A DNA stretch of 64,000 bases from JAHJQZ01 sp963667595 (GTDB taxonomy: Bacteria; Pseudomonadota; Alphaproteobacteria; Rhizobiales; Devosiaceae), in the NCBI GenBank assembly GCA_963667595.2, contig CAXXWD010000003.1, forward strand, positions 61,580-125,579. Reading direction: 5' to 3'. Numbering within the stretch: the stretch's first letter is position 1; each line of letters starts with the position of its first letter. The notes beneath the pieces are model-generated. The model was not told where the DNA came from. It made no database searches and worked only from the letters and a program-made list of their open reading frames with translations. Below, one piece after another: positions 34,351 through 43,385 of this stretch. The translations under genes were made by a program, and so were the position numbers.

Positions 34351-37110
34351 TCAGCCGAAGGCCCGTTCTCTTTCCTGTTCGATTCGGGCGACACGGGCCG
34401 ACATTTCGGCGTTCCTGAGTGATTTGCCGAACAGATAGCCCTGGCCGATGTGACAGCCTGCCAAACGCAGAAGCGTTGCCTGATCGGCATTTTCAATCCC
34501 CTCGGCGACGACCGTCTTTCCGAGCGATTGCGCCAGGGTCATGACGGCGCGGATGATGGCCGCGGATTCTTCGTCGCCCGGCAAGCCGAAAACGAAACTC
34601 TGGTCGATCTTGATCTTGTCGATCGGCAGACGCCCGAGATAGCTCAGCGACGAGTAACCCGTGCCGAAATCGTCGATGGCGATGCCGATGCCCATGCTTC
34701 TGAGCGTCTTGAGACTCTCCGTGATCAGGCGCGGATTGGAAATCAGCATGCCTTCGGTGATCTCGATATCGAGCCTGTTCGAAGGCAGGCCGGTCTCGGT
34801 CAAAACGCGCATGACGTCGCTGACGACATCGCCGAACTCGAACTGCAATGGCGAAACGTTGACGGCCAGCTTGACCCCGCCCGGCCAGGTCGCGACTTCC
34901 CGACAGGCCGTTTCGAGAATCCAGCGTCCGAGATCGAGAATGAGCCCGGTCTCCTCGGCAACCGGAATGAACTTGCTCGGCGGGATGGGGCCGAGCTGGG
35001 GGTGGTTCCAGCGCACCAGTGCCTCGACGCCGATCAAGGTCTCATCGCTGAGACGGACCTGCGGCTGATAGGTCAGGAACATCTGATTGAGCGACAGGGC
35101 CTGACGCATGGCGATTTCGAGGTTCTGGCTCTCCTTGAGCTTTTCCTCCATGCCCGGATCGTAAACGTGAAAGGCATTCCCGGGCAGGCTCTTGGCCGCG
35201 TTAAGGGCCATGTCCGCATGGCTGAGGAGCACCTCCGGGTCGAAGCCGGACACGTTCGTGGTGGTGACGCCGAGCTTGGCGCCGACAATGGCCCGGTGTT
35301 CGCCGAGAACGTAGACGTCGCTCACGCGCCTCAGAATGGCATTGCAGAAGCTTTCCGTGCCCATTTCCGAAAACACGCCGGGCCGGACCATGGCGAATTC
35401 ATCGGCGCCCAACCGGGCCACGACGCTGACTTCGCCCGTCCTCAGACGCTTGGCCACGTGCTGGAGCACCGCATCGCCATAGGAGTGACCGAGCGAGTCG
35501 TTGATGGCCTTGAAGCGGGACAGATCGAGCAGAAAGATGGTCATGCCCCCTGCCCGCCGTTGTGGATCGGCCATGGCCGTGTTGACGATATCGACGAGTC
35601 GCGAACGCGTAACGAGCCCGGTCAGAGGATCGTGGCCGGCGAGATAGCGCAGACGCTGTTCGTTGGCGCGCCGGCTGGTGACGTCGCGGAACGTCAGGCA
35701 GGCAACCCGCCCACCTACGGTCGGAACGCCCGGCGCATGCTCCGGATCGGACACCGTGATGACAAATTCGATGATCATCGACGCGCCACCGACATCGATC
35801 TCCATCTCGCTCAGATGTCCCTGCATGGCATCCTCGTGCGAGACCAGCGCCTTGTGCATCAGCGCTTCCAGCTTTTCGGGCAGCAATTCGCCCATCGGAC
35901 GGCCGACCAGATCGATGCCGCCGCCCAGGACGTCTTCGGCAAGACGACTGGACATCAACACGTTGCCGGCGACATCGCACACGACGATGCCATCGAAATT
36001 GTTGGAAATGACGCGGTCGAGCACGTTGCGCGTTTCGGCATGGGCACGGGTCGTCCTGTCCAGCATCGATCCCCGCGAGGCCAGCTCGTAGCCGAGGCTG
36101 ACCATGCCGAAGGCAAGAAGCGCCGCATGGATGACGAACGTGTCGACCATGACGGAGAATTCGGAAAGAAGGACGAGCGCCGTCCCCTCGGTCATGATGA
36201 TGACGGCGCCGGCGGACGCCGCCGCCGCGCGGGTCGATCCGTGTTTCAGGATCAGACCGGCCAGAAGGGACAGGCCGAGCGCCAGAAGGACCGAAACGGC
36301 GACGGGCACCTGTTTGATGTCATAGCCCTGCCGGAGATTATCGGCCGCGAGCAGATGGATCATGGCGCCCGGCAGCGTGCCGAACCGTGGCACGGCGAAC
36401 TCGTTTCGCAGTTCCTGCGTTCTGGCGCTGACGATGACCTGACGCCCCGCAAGTTCGCGGGCACCGACCTTGCCGTTCAGAACATCCTCAAGCGAAAACC
36501 GCGGCACGGTATCGATATCCATGCCGAAATTGATGAGGAAATCGCCATCGGGCATCAGTTTGGACAAAGACAGGGCCGCCCCGACGGTTGGATAGGTCAC
36601 GTCGGCGACCGTATAGGCAGTCAGGTAGCGCCGGACGAGCCCGTCGCGGTCGGATGGAAGATTGATGCTGGCCAGCGTTGCGTTCCTGGCGAACCGTTCG
36701 AGCGGAAGACTGAAACTCAGTGCGTTCCGCGACGTGTTTTTCTGCAGGAAACTGGCAAGCACGACATGTCCGCCCGCATCGCGCAACGCCTGCTCGAAGG
36801 CATCATCGTCCTCACCGGTCGTTGGCGTGCTGAAATCGATATCGAGAACGATCCGGCTCGTCCCGTCGGCAACAAGCTTGTCGACCAATCTGGCGTAGAC
36901 GCTGCGTGGCCAGGGCCACGGCCCGATGGCCTCGATGCTTTTGGCATTGTTTTCGAGAAACACGATCTCGCCACTTGCGGCATGATTGACCGCGCCGAAA
37001 CGCCAACTGTAGATCAAGTCGTCGATGGGTCGAAGCCAGCCGGCGAGTGCAAAAAGAAACACCGCGAACAGAACCGCCATCGTCACCGGCGATCTGAGAT
37101 TCGATTTCAC
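34351..37110 (-). CDS. CHASE2-PAS-GGDEF-EAL cyclic-di-GMP signalling protein with degenerate GADEF
   Basis: 919 aa inner-membrane protein. A membrane helix at ~10-28 leads to a periplasmic CHASE2 domain (GPWPWPRSVYARLVDKL, IVLDIDFSTPT). Three helices follow at ~270-350, then a PAS-like domain, GGDEF at ~490-650 and EAL at ~665-905. The diguanylate-cyclase signature reads RLGADEF, so the second Gly is Ala and synthesis may be weak or lost. EAL residues look intact: GVEALVRWNHP, NVSPLQF, DIEITEGML, DDFGTGYSSLSYLGRLPIDK and VVAEGIE. The likely main activity is c-di-GMP breakdown in response to an external signal, affecting motility or biofilm. Confidence 0.93.
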   Translation of the reverse strand: MKSNLRSPVTMAVLFAVFLFALAGWLRPIDDLIYSWRFGAVNHAASGEIVFLENNAKSIEAIGPWPWPRSVYARLVDKLVADGTSRIVLDIDFSTPTTGEDDDAFEQALRDAGGHVVLASFLQKNTSRNALSFSLPLERFARNATLASINLPSDRDGLVRRYLTAYTVADVTYPTVGAALSLSKLMPDGDFLINFGMDIDTVPRFSLEDVLNGKVGARELAGRQVIVSARTQELRNEFAVPRFGTLPGAMIHLLAADNLRQGYDIKQVPVAVSVLLALGLSLLAGLILKHGSTRAAAASAGAVIIMTEGTALVLLSEFSVMVDTFVIHAALLAFGMVSLGYELASRGSMLDRTTRAHAETRNVLDRVISNNFDGIVVCDVAGNVLMSSRLAEDVLGGGIDLVGRPMGELLPEKLEALMHKALVSHEDAMQGHLSEMEIDVGGASMIIEFVITVSDPEHAPGVPTVGGRVACLTFRDVTSRRANEQRLRYLAGHDPLTGLVTRSRLVDIVNTAMADPQRRAGGMTIFLLDLSRFKAINDSLGHSYGDAVLQHVAKRLRTGEVSVVARLGADEFAMVRPGVFSEMGTESFCNAILRRVSDVYVLGEHRAIVGAKLGVTTTNVSGFDPEVLLSHADMALNAAKSLPGNAFHVYDPGMEEKLKESQNLEIAMRQALSLNQMFLTYQPQVRLSDETLIGVEALVRWNHPQLGPIPPSKFIPVAEETGLILDLGRWILETACREVATWPGGVKLAVNVSPLQFEFGDVVSDVMRVLTETGLPSNRLDIEITEGMLISNPRLITESLKTLRSMGIGIAIDDFGTGYSSLSYLGRLPIDKIKIDQSFVFGLPGDEESAAIIRAVMTLAQSLGKTVVAEGIENADQATLLRLAGCHIGQGYLFGKSLRNAEMSARVARIEQERERAFG

Positions 37111-37492
37111 GTGTACACCGTTCCCGCGGCCACGGATGCCACTTCCTCATCAAGCCGCCGAAGTCTATCCATAAATGTTACCCAATAAGTTACGTGTTCA
37201 CCCGCCGGGCAAAAACAGAATTCGGCGCGTGTCCCAATGTATCGGTAACGGCTTATCTGACCGTATCAACAAAGACATGCTCTGAGCCAAACCCATTCAG
37301 AAAGGCTTAACGCGCTGGAAAAGTCCAATCTGGCGCCAAAATTCCATTAAATCCACCTAAGGGATTTTACGGTTCAGGCCGCATTATCGGTCGCACGGAT
37401 TGGCCCTTTGCCCCGTTAATGAGACGTGCGGACATTGCGTGCTAGAGTTTATGCCGCATCACATGCTTTGGAACCCATCTTGCGGGGGAACG
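37111..37492. other. Divergent promoter spacer, no gene seen
   Basis: A relatively A/T-rich 380-base gap between the GGDEF-EAL gene (-) and the GNAT gene (+). It contains TTAAATCCACCTAAG, a partial TTAA-type site, but no clear palindrome or promoter I would defend. An upstream extension of the GNAT frame (from 37400) lies in it without family similarity. Confidence 0.4.
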
Positions 37493-38110
37493 ATGACAGG
37501 TTCGGTTGACGCGCCAACGACGGCCCAGACACAGACTGCCAACGAGGTCATGATTCCGGCCCGGTTCGGCGAGATCGAAGCCGTCCATCGCATGGTTCAG
37601 GACGCGGTCAGGACCTCGCTTTATTACGGCGACGCCTTCAAGGACTTCGAAAGCGCCCGCCTGACGCCCGCCTATCTCGATACGCTGCGTCGCACCGATC
37701 CACGCCATGTGATGACCCTCAGAGACAAGGGAGAGCTGGCCGGGTTCATCCTGTCCGGCCCGGAATTCGGGGTGGTCTGGCAATACTGGTCCTATCTCGA
37801 CCCTAAATATCGCAGCGGCACGCTGGCCATGAAGGTCATGCGCAACTACCGGACAGTTTGGGAAAACGACCGCTTCCACAAGATCCTGACCTATTCGCGC
37901 CCGGAAAACAAAGTCTCCATCGCTCTGATGGAACGCTATGGCTACACGCGCGTGGCCGAACTGAAGGCACATCTGTTCGGCGAGGACTACCTGCTTTACC
38001 AATATCCGCTGACCAAGGCCAAGCCTGGCTACGACCACGGCATCGGCGTCGGCACGCTGGCGGCGCTGCGCTACCGGGCGGAACGCCTTCTTCCGTTTCT
38101 GGCGCGATAG
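37493..38110 (+). CDS. GNAT-family N-acetyltransferase-like protein
   Basis: 205 aa from the ATG at 37493 (MTGSVDAPTTAQTQTANEVM), which follows GGGGGAA closely; other in-frame starts lie at 37400, 37451 and 37463. The GNAT core runs from MIPARFGEIEAVHRMVQDAV to KILTYSRPENKVSIALMERY, a C-terminal acetyl-CoA-fold signature in which a late strand-helix gives ALMERYGYTRV. The substrate is not known. It is followed at once by a palindromic repeat element, then the convergent flippase gene. Confidence 0.75.
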   Translation: MTGSVDAPTTAQTQTANEVMIPARFGEIEAVHRMVQDAVRTSLYYGDAFKDFESARLTPAYLDTLRRTDPRHVMTLRDKGELAGFILSGPEFGVVWQYWSYLDPKYRSGTLAMKVMRNYRTVWENDRFHKILTYSRPENKVSIALMERYGYTRVAELKAHLFGEDYLLYQYPLTKAKPGYDHGIGVGTLAALRYRAERLLPFLAR

Positions 38111-38212
38111 CGTGTTTTCAGGCGAAGTGGAGACCGGTTCGCCGGTTCGTGCTCATCGGGAAAACAAAAAGTAGAGCAGATCGCCTTAGCCAACTGAAAC
38201 GTGATCTGCTCC
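38110..38212. repeat. Palindromic intergenic element downstream of the GNAT gene
   Basis: The first part, GCGTGTTTTCAGGCGAAG, with later TTCGCC and GAAAACA, forms an imperfect hairpin of the same family as 18475-18519. The second part is a separate hairpin, GAGCAGATC (38174-38182) with GATCTGCTC (38203-38211). It starts on the GNAT stop codon and sits between convergent genes. Confidence 0.65.
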
Positions 38213-38315
38213 AGGACCTTCGTTTCCAGACCCGAAGCGTCGCGACGCCGACCGGGCGCAGAGGTCGGGCTTTTCACCCGAAGCCTTCCCGTTCGTCGTC
38301 ATTGCGTAAAGTGAG

Positions 38316-39650
38316 TCAGTCGGCCGGTCCCGCATCGACGGTGGCCTTGCGCCGGTTTCTGATGCGCGGGAAAATCGAGACGTCGAGCCCGATGATCAGG
38401 TAGGTAATGAGCCACAATCCGCCGGACCAAACCAGCATCGCGATCAGGGCGGCAATCGATGCCCCTATCAGGCCGAAGGGTGGAACCAATAGCAGATTGG
38501 TCCCGATCAGGGTCAGAAGCCCGGCAGCGACGGCCGGCAGGCTGGCGTAAGGATGATCGTGGATCGACAGGACGAGGTTGGTCGGCCCGAAGGCGGATCG
38601 TACGGCAAGGGCGAGACACAGAACCGCCAGCGGCACGGACCCGACCAGGAAACCCGGACCAAACAGCAAAAGGACAACCGGCCCGAACACGCAGGCGGCG
38701 GCGAACAGGCCCAGAGACAGCCAGGCCGCGACGACGTTGGCGTCCCCGATGCGGGTCAGGAACCTGGTGCGATCGCTCATGGCCTCGGCTTCGAAAACTT
38801 CGGGCAGGATGACCGCATAAACCGCCACCACGCCGAAAGACGCGAGCGAGAAGATGCGGGCGCACACCCCGAAAATGGCGAGATCGGCGTGCGACAACAG
38901 GTTCGACAGCGCGATCAGATCGATGTCGAAGAAGAAATCGGTGGCCATCGTAACCAGAACCCACGGCACGGCGAAACGCCACCAGCGCCCCATTTCCCGG
39001 GAAACGACCTCCTGCCCCGTCCCGGCCGGAACGCGGCTCAAGGACCAGACCGTCAGCGAGAAATGCAATACGCCGACAATGCCGTAACCGATCGCGAAGA
39101 TATTGAGCATCTGGGCGATGCCGCCATCGAACACCGCCATGGTGACGACGAACCCGGCAAGGACCAGCGTCGGCCGGATCAGGGTGTCGGCTGCATAGCC
39201 GGCAAAAGGCCGTTTCAGCCCGATCAACAGGCTCGCGTTGAGCAGCATCAGCGACGTTGACGCGGCGATGGCGACCACGGCGGGAAAATGCGACGAAATG
39301 ACCACGCCGGTCGGGCCGAAGAATGTCAGCAGCGACAGCCCGAACGCGACGACCAGAAGCGTCATGGCCAGCCATTGACCATAAGCGGCAAGAGCGAACC
39401 GCCAGATCATACGGCCCTGCCCCTTGGCGCGGTATTCTGCGGCGAAATAGGTGCCGATGGTCTGGAACCCGAGCGGCAGGAAGACACCGATCAGATTGGC
39501 GGCGGCGATGACGACGAGATATTCGCCAAGTTCCGCCTGTCCCCAGAACCGGGCGATGGCTGCCTGACCGAGGAACATCACCCCGGCGCCGAAAATGCGC
39601 GACAGGAAGATGATGGCCGATTGCGATGCCAGACTGCTAGGCAGCTTCAC
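38316..39650 (-). CDS. Polysaccharide flippase (Wzx/MATE-like)
   Basis: 444 aa with 12-14 hydrophobic segments (IIFLSRIFGAGVMFLGQAAI at the start, AIARFWGQAELGEYLVVIAA next). This is the layout of lipid-linked oligosaccharide exporters of the MOP superfamily. The C-terminal tail is basic and short. It probably moves undecaprenyl-linked sugar units across the inner membrane. The neighbouring FemAB-like gene, 133 bases upstream on the same strand, may belong to the same surface-polymer pathway, but no glycosyltransferases or polymerase are adjacent. Confidence 0.82.
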   Translation of the reverse strand: MKLPSSLASQSAIIFLSRIFGAGVMFLGQAAIARFWGQAELGEYLVVIAAANLIGVFLPLGFQTIGTYFAAEYRAKGQGRMIWRFALAAYGQWLAMTLLVVAFGLSLLTFFGPTGVVISSHFPAVVAIAASTSLMLLNASLLIGLKRPFAGYAADTLIRPTLVLAGFVVTMAVFDGGIAQMLNIFAIGYGIVGVLHFSLTVWSLSRVPAGTGQEVVSREMGRWWRFAVPWVLVTMATDFFFDIDLIALSNLLSHADLAIFGVCARIFSLASFGVVAVYAVILPEVFEAEAMSDRTRFLTRIGDANVVAAWLSLGLFAAACVFGPVVLLLFGPGFLVGSVPLAVLCLALAVRSAFGPTNLVLSIHDHPYASLPAVAAGLLTLIGTNLLLVPPFGLIGASIAALIAMLVWSGGLWLITYLIIGLDVSIFPRIRNRRKATVDAGPAD

Positions 39651-39783
39651 TTAAAGGTTCGCTCGCGTTTGCATTTTTAAGGCCATAAACCGTATTCCCG
39701 ATCATGGCAGGACGGAAAAGGTCGAATACCAATCGCGGCGTTTCTTGCGAAAAACAGCAAGTCCGCCTGTTTCGCACACCGCT

Positions 39784-40950
39784 CTAGTGCTCTTGGTTGG
39801 GCCGGGCCATGTCGCTGCGCATCCAGTTTATGAGATGCTTGAGCTCGTGGTAGCCGTCACGGGCAGCAAAGGCCGCCGTCCCGACAACGAGGGCAACCGG
39901 ATTGGTGGCGTAGTTATGGGTGGGCGGTACGGGCGAGATGATGCCTTCGGAACCGACCAGTCCCTTCTTGAACTGGTGCAGGCCCTGAAAACCGTCAGTG
40001 CCGCCGAGGTCGTAGAAATCGGCCCGCGTATTGTCGCGGAGCCAGCGCACGATATTCCACTGCATGAAATAGCCGGCGCGCAAGGGCAGCGCCTCATCGC
40101 TGGTCGCGCCATAAAGATAGGTGGCCGTGCGACCGGCGGTGAAGATCAGCGCTCCGGCAACGATGGTGCCGTCCTTGCTGACGAAAAACAGTTCCGGCCG
40201 CAAGGCTTCGACATTTTCCCGCATCAGGTCCGGCAGGGTTTCGTAGGCGGAATGATCCGGAAACCGCTTGCGGTCCGACATGAGGTGATAGAGCCGATCG
40301 AATTCAGGCAGCCGATCACGGGTGGCACGCTCGAAAACAAGCCCTTCCCGCTCCGACTTGTGCAGATGATAGCGCCATTTCTGCGCCAGACTCTTGCGCT
40401 GGGCATCGTCGTCGAGACGCAGATTCACCAAATAGCGATTGGGGAATTTGAGGCCGCTGCCGGGCTTGAAGCCACGGAAGGACAGGAACTGGACGCATTC
40501 GGCGTTCTTGCGCCGGGGTGCCCGTGCCATGATCGACAGCATCATGCCGCGTTGATGGGCGTATTCCTCCATAAGTAGATCGATGGACTGACCGAAAACG
40601 GCCTTGCAGATACCGTTGGCCTCATCCTTGATGGCGGGACCCCATTTGATCACGGCCAGCTTGGACAGGTGCAACGGCATGTGCTGGATCATGACCAGCG
40701 CGCCGGCCACGATCTCACCGTCATTGACGAAAACGACCGGTTCGAGCTTAACATGAGGCCAGCGGTCACGCGCAAAGGCGACCGTCATTTCCTGACAGAC
40801 CCCGTCGAATCCAGCGACGATTTCGTCCCAGCTTTCGACCGGAATGTGTTCGAGCGACAAAAGGATATTTGCCTTGCTCGTCGGCCAAGGCGACGAAGGC
40901 ACTATTATCCCTTCCGCATTATCGCCGATCAAAGAAGTGCTGGATTCCAT
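39784..40950 (-). CDS. FemAB/GNAT-type acyltransferase
   Basis: 388 aa with two GNAT-like halves, as in FemAB and BioF2-like proteins of exopolysaccharide clusters. The C-terminal half has FVSKDGTIVAGALIFTAGRT, YLYGATSDEALPLRAGYFMQ and YDLGGTDGFQGLHQFKKGLV. The last matches the signature (G-xxxFK-xF) of peptidoglycan-bridge/FemAB proteins. It probably attaches an aminoacyl or acyl group to an envelope polymer or lipid. The ATG at 40950 starts MESSTSLIGD; AGCGAC upstream is a poor ribosome site, so a later start (for example near SKANILLSLEH) cannot be excluded. Confidence 0.78.
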   Translation of the reverse strand: MESSTSLIGDNAEGIIVPSSPWPTSKANILLSLEHIPVESWDEIVAGFDGVCQEMTVAFARDRWPHVKLEPVVFVNDGEIVAGALVMIQHMPLHLSKLAVIKWGPAIKDEANGICKAVFGQSIDLLMEEYAHQRGMMLSIMARAPRRKNAECVQFLSFRGFKPGSGLKFPNRYLVNLRLDDDAQRKSLAQKWRYHLHKSEREGLVFERATRDRLPEFDRLYHLMSDRKRFPDHSAYETLPDLMRENVEALRPELFFVSKDGTIVAGALIFTAGRTATYLYGATSDEALPLRAGYFMQWNIVRWLRDNTRADFYDLGGTDGFQGLHQFKKGLVGSEGIISPVPPTHNYATNPVALVVGTAAFAARDGYHELKHLINWMRSDMARPNQEH

Positions 40951-41072
40951 AAGTCGCTCCGTGCAGGGTTGGTTTCTCCTTCACAGGAAGCGGAATACCC
41001 CGTGCAGGTTGCCGAATTCCTTTCCTTCGCCAACCGAGGTCATGAAAAACACCGTCTATGGTTTCGGAAAAC

Positions 41073-41768
41073 TCACCACGGCAGGGGGTGAGCCGTCGCC
41101 GAGGCCGTTGCGGCATGCGGAAAATGGAGATCGACGCCGGCAAACAGGGCGAGTTCGCCGGTGCCGTCGAAAATCATCCTCAGCGCCACGAAAAAGATAA
41201 CCGCCAGGCCGATATAGGCGATCCAGTGGAAGCGGTTGAGGAGTTTGGCAATAAAACTGGCCGCGATGCCCATCAGCGCGATGGAAAGCATCAACCCGAA
41301 CCCGAGCGCGATCGTATGATGTCGGGCGGCCCCGGCAACGGCGAGTACGTTGTCGAGCGACATCGACACATCGGCTATCATGATCTGCGACAGCGCCTGT
41401 CCGAATCCCTTGACATTGTGCACCTGCCGGCGCGCCAGCCGGCCGGGAGGGCAGTGTTCCGGCGCACACGGACCGGCATCGCCGGTCAGTCGCAATTCCT
41501 GAAACATCTTCCAGGCCACCCAGAGCAGAAGAAAACCGCCCGCCAGCAGCAACCCCACGATGTCGAGAAGATAGACGGCGAAAATCGCCAGAAGGATGCG
41601 CAGAACCGTGGCGGCGAGAATGCCCCAGACGATGGCCTTGTTGCGGATCTCCGCGGGCAGGCCCGCGGCGGCCATGCCGATGACCACGGCATTGTCGCCG
41701 GCCAACATCAGGTCGATCAAAACCACCTGAAAAAACGCGCTGAGACTTGCGAGGTCGGGAAGGATCAA
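41073..41768 (-). CDS. TerC/YjbE-family integral membrane protein
   Basis: 231 aa with seven membrane segments and the two repeated acidic motifs of the family, LMLAGDNAVVIGMA and IMIADVSMSLDNVLAVAG, whose Asp/Asn residues form the ion pathway. Related proteins export manganese or are linked with tellurite resistance. The start is not clear: a TTG at 41768 gives MILPDLASLSAFFQ, and no ATG lies upstream in frame. A Cys/Pro-rich loop (GPCAPEHCPPG) sits between the halves. It is not obviously in an operon. Confidence 0.85.
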   Translation of the reverse strand: MILPDLASLSAFFQVVLIDLMLAGDNAVVIGMAAAGLPAEIRNKAIVWGILAATVLRILLAIFAVYLLDIVGLLLAGGFLLLWVAWKMFQELRLTGDAGPCAPEHCPPGRLARRQVHNVKGFGQALSQIMIADVSMSLDNVLAVAGAARHHTIALGFGLMLSIALMGIAASFIAKLLNRFHWIAYIGLAVIFFVALRMIFDGTGELALFAGVDLHFPHAATASATAHPLPW

Positions 41769-41919
41769 GATCTGGGCCAGGATTTCAAGAGCACGCCGTG
41801 CCGCATCCGCGCGACGCTTATTCTGCGTAGACTATGTAGGCAGTGAACCGGAAAAACAGAAGAGGTCTGGCCGGATTTCCTGAAAAACCGCAGCGATCCA
41901 GATCAGGTTTGATCGCCTG

Positions 41920-42024
41920 GAGCATCGGGCGAAAAAACGGACTTGCGGTTTTTCGCATCACCCGATGCGATCACAAAGGGATAGAGCCGGCGGCTTGATG
42001 CAATTAAGGCGCCCGAAGCTTTAG
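41920..42024. repeat. Mosaic palindromic intergenic element, copy 3, running into pcaB
   Basis: 105 bp closely matching the element at 31985 (AGCATCGGGCGAAAA, ACTTGCGGTTTTTCGCATC, GATAGAGCC). The distal hairpin is less perfect (GGCGGCTT/AAGGCGCC). Its last bases, CTTTAG, supply the TAA stop codon of the pcaB-type gene. The rest of 41769-41919 shows no gene. Confidence 0.75.
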
Positions 42025-43079
42025 CGTCCGAGCGCAGCCACCGAACCCATCATTTCGGTTGCGCGTTTCACACCGCCAGCCGTTGCGACCGCCATTTGTG
42101 GCAGCACCAGCCATTCCAACGTCCAGGCCGATCCCGACCGCTCATTCTCCTGGATCTGGGCGCCATGCATCGCCGCCAGCAATACGGCGTTGAAACGCGC
42201 CAGAGTCACCAGAATTTCAGCGGCGATCGGGTTTTGCTTGTGCGGAATGGCAGAAGACCCGCCCCCATCGATGAAAATGGCTTCTCCGAGCGAATTTTGC
42301 GCCATGAGCAGAAGGTCCTGCCCCATTTTCCCGAGCGCACCTGAAACGAGCGACAGCCAATTGGCGAATTCCGCCAGATTGTCGCGTTCGACGTGCCACG
42401 GATGGACCGGCAGGCCGAGGCCGAGACGCGTCGCCATGATCCGGGCCACGGTTTCGCCCAGTCCGTTGAAGGCGTGCAGCGTGCCGACGGCGCCGCCGAG
42501 CTGCAACACAATGAGGCGGGGTTTCAGTTCGGCAAGCCGCGCGCGGTGCCGTTCGAGCGGTGCGATCCAGGTCCGCATGCGATCGGCGACGCTGATCGGC
42601 AGCGCCCGCTGCATGCGCGTTACCCCGGTCAGGCGATGGGCACCGTAGCGACGCTCCGTTTCCTTAAGGGCTTCAATGAGGCACTCCAGCCTCTTGTCCA
42701 TCACGCCCAGCACTTCGGCGAGACGCAGCACCAGGCCGGTATCGGTTACGTCCTGGCTGGTCGCACCGAAATGCAGGTGGTGCCCATGCGGCGCCCCGAT
42801 ATGGGCGCGCATCTGGGTGACGAGATCAGGCACCATCAACCCGTCGCGCCGCGTGCCGGCGGCAAGGCGCGCCATATCCGGCCGGAAGGTGCCAAGACCG
42901 GTGACGATGGCCCTGGCGGACTCGTGAGAAATCAAACCGGCTTCGGCACAGGACTCCGCCAGCGCCGATTCGAAAGCAACCGCCGCGAACAGTTCCGCCT
43001 CGAAGCCGAAATAGGCGGCGACTTCGTCATCGCCAACCAACTGGGACAAGAGCGGATGATCAAAGGCGGATACAGTCAT
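42021..43079 (-). CDS. pcaB: 3-carboxy-cis,cis-muconate cycloisomerase (fumarase/aspartase superfamily)
   Basis: 352 aa; the superfamily signature is GGGSSAIPHKQNPIAAE at ~265-281, with HHLHFGATSQDVTDTGLVLR as the second conserved block and RDGLMVPDLVTQMR typical of PcaB. The enzyme acts in the protocatechuate branch of the beta-ketoadipate pathway. No other pca gene is nearby, which is unusual since pcaB normally lies in pcaDCHGB. The sequence is closer to PcaB than to adenylosuccinate or argininosuccinate lyase, and is at the short end for PcaB. The stop codon lies inside a mosaic repeat. Confidence 0.85.
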   Translation of the reverse strand: MTVSAFDHPLLSQLVGDDEVAAYFGFEAELFAAVAFESALAESCAEAGLISHESARAIVTGLGTFRPDMARLAAGTRRDGLMVPDLVTQMRAHIGAPHGHHLHFGATSQDVTDTGLVLRLAEVLGVMDKRLECLIEALKETERRYGAHRLTGVTRMQRALPISVADRMRTWIAPLERHRARLAELKPRLIVLQLGGAVGTLHAFNGLGETVARIMATRLGLGLPVHPWHVERDNLAEFANWLSLVSGALGKMGQDLLLMAQNSLGEAIFIDGGGSSAIPHKQNPIAAEILVTLARFNAVLLAAMHGAQIQENERSGSAWTLEWLVLPQMAVATAGGVKRATEMMGSVAALGR

Positions 43080-43385
43080 GACGAATTCGGCCGGCAGGAA
43101 GAGGAAGGCGTCCGCAAGACTGCCATTGCCGGGTTAATTTTTCGGGCGTCGACCGGATGGCGTTCGCTAGAAAGGTATTGGCGCGCCCGATTCCGGCCAG
43201 CAAAGACCGATTTAGCGCATGATTTTCGACACGAGTGTCACAAAGCCGATGACGGCGTGACCTGGAGTGTTTTTGGAAAAAAAAAGTGACAACTGCCATT
43301 CCGATTAAGGCGCGACAAGACAAGACGATGCATCGTTCGCTCGGCCGGTGTCACGTGACGGCCGACCAGGTTTCTGGAGACCGTC
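43080..43385. other. Divergent spacer between pcaB and cytochrome c, no gene seen
   Basis: 306 bases with poly-A at 43273-43285 and no convincing promoter, hairpin or frame. It must hold promoters for both genes. Confidence 0.4.

Noticed and set aside
34450..37188. 912-aa open frame on +
   Set aside because: It is the exact antisense of the CHASE2-GGDEF-EAL gene; long mirror frames are common in G+C-rich genes, and it shows no motif.
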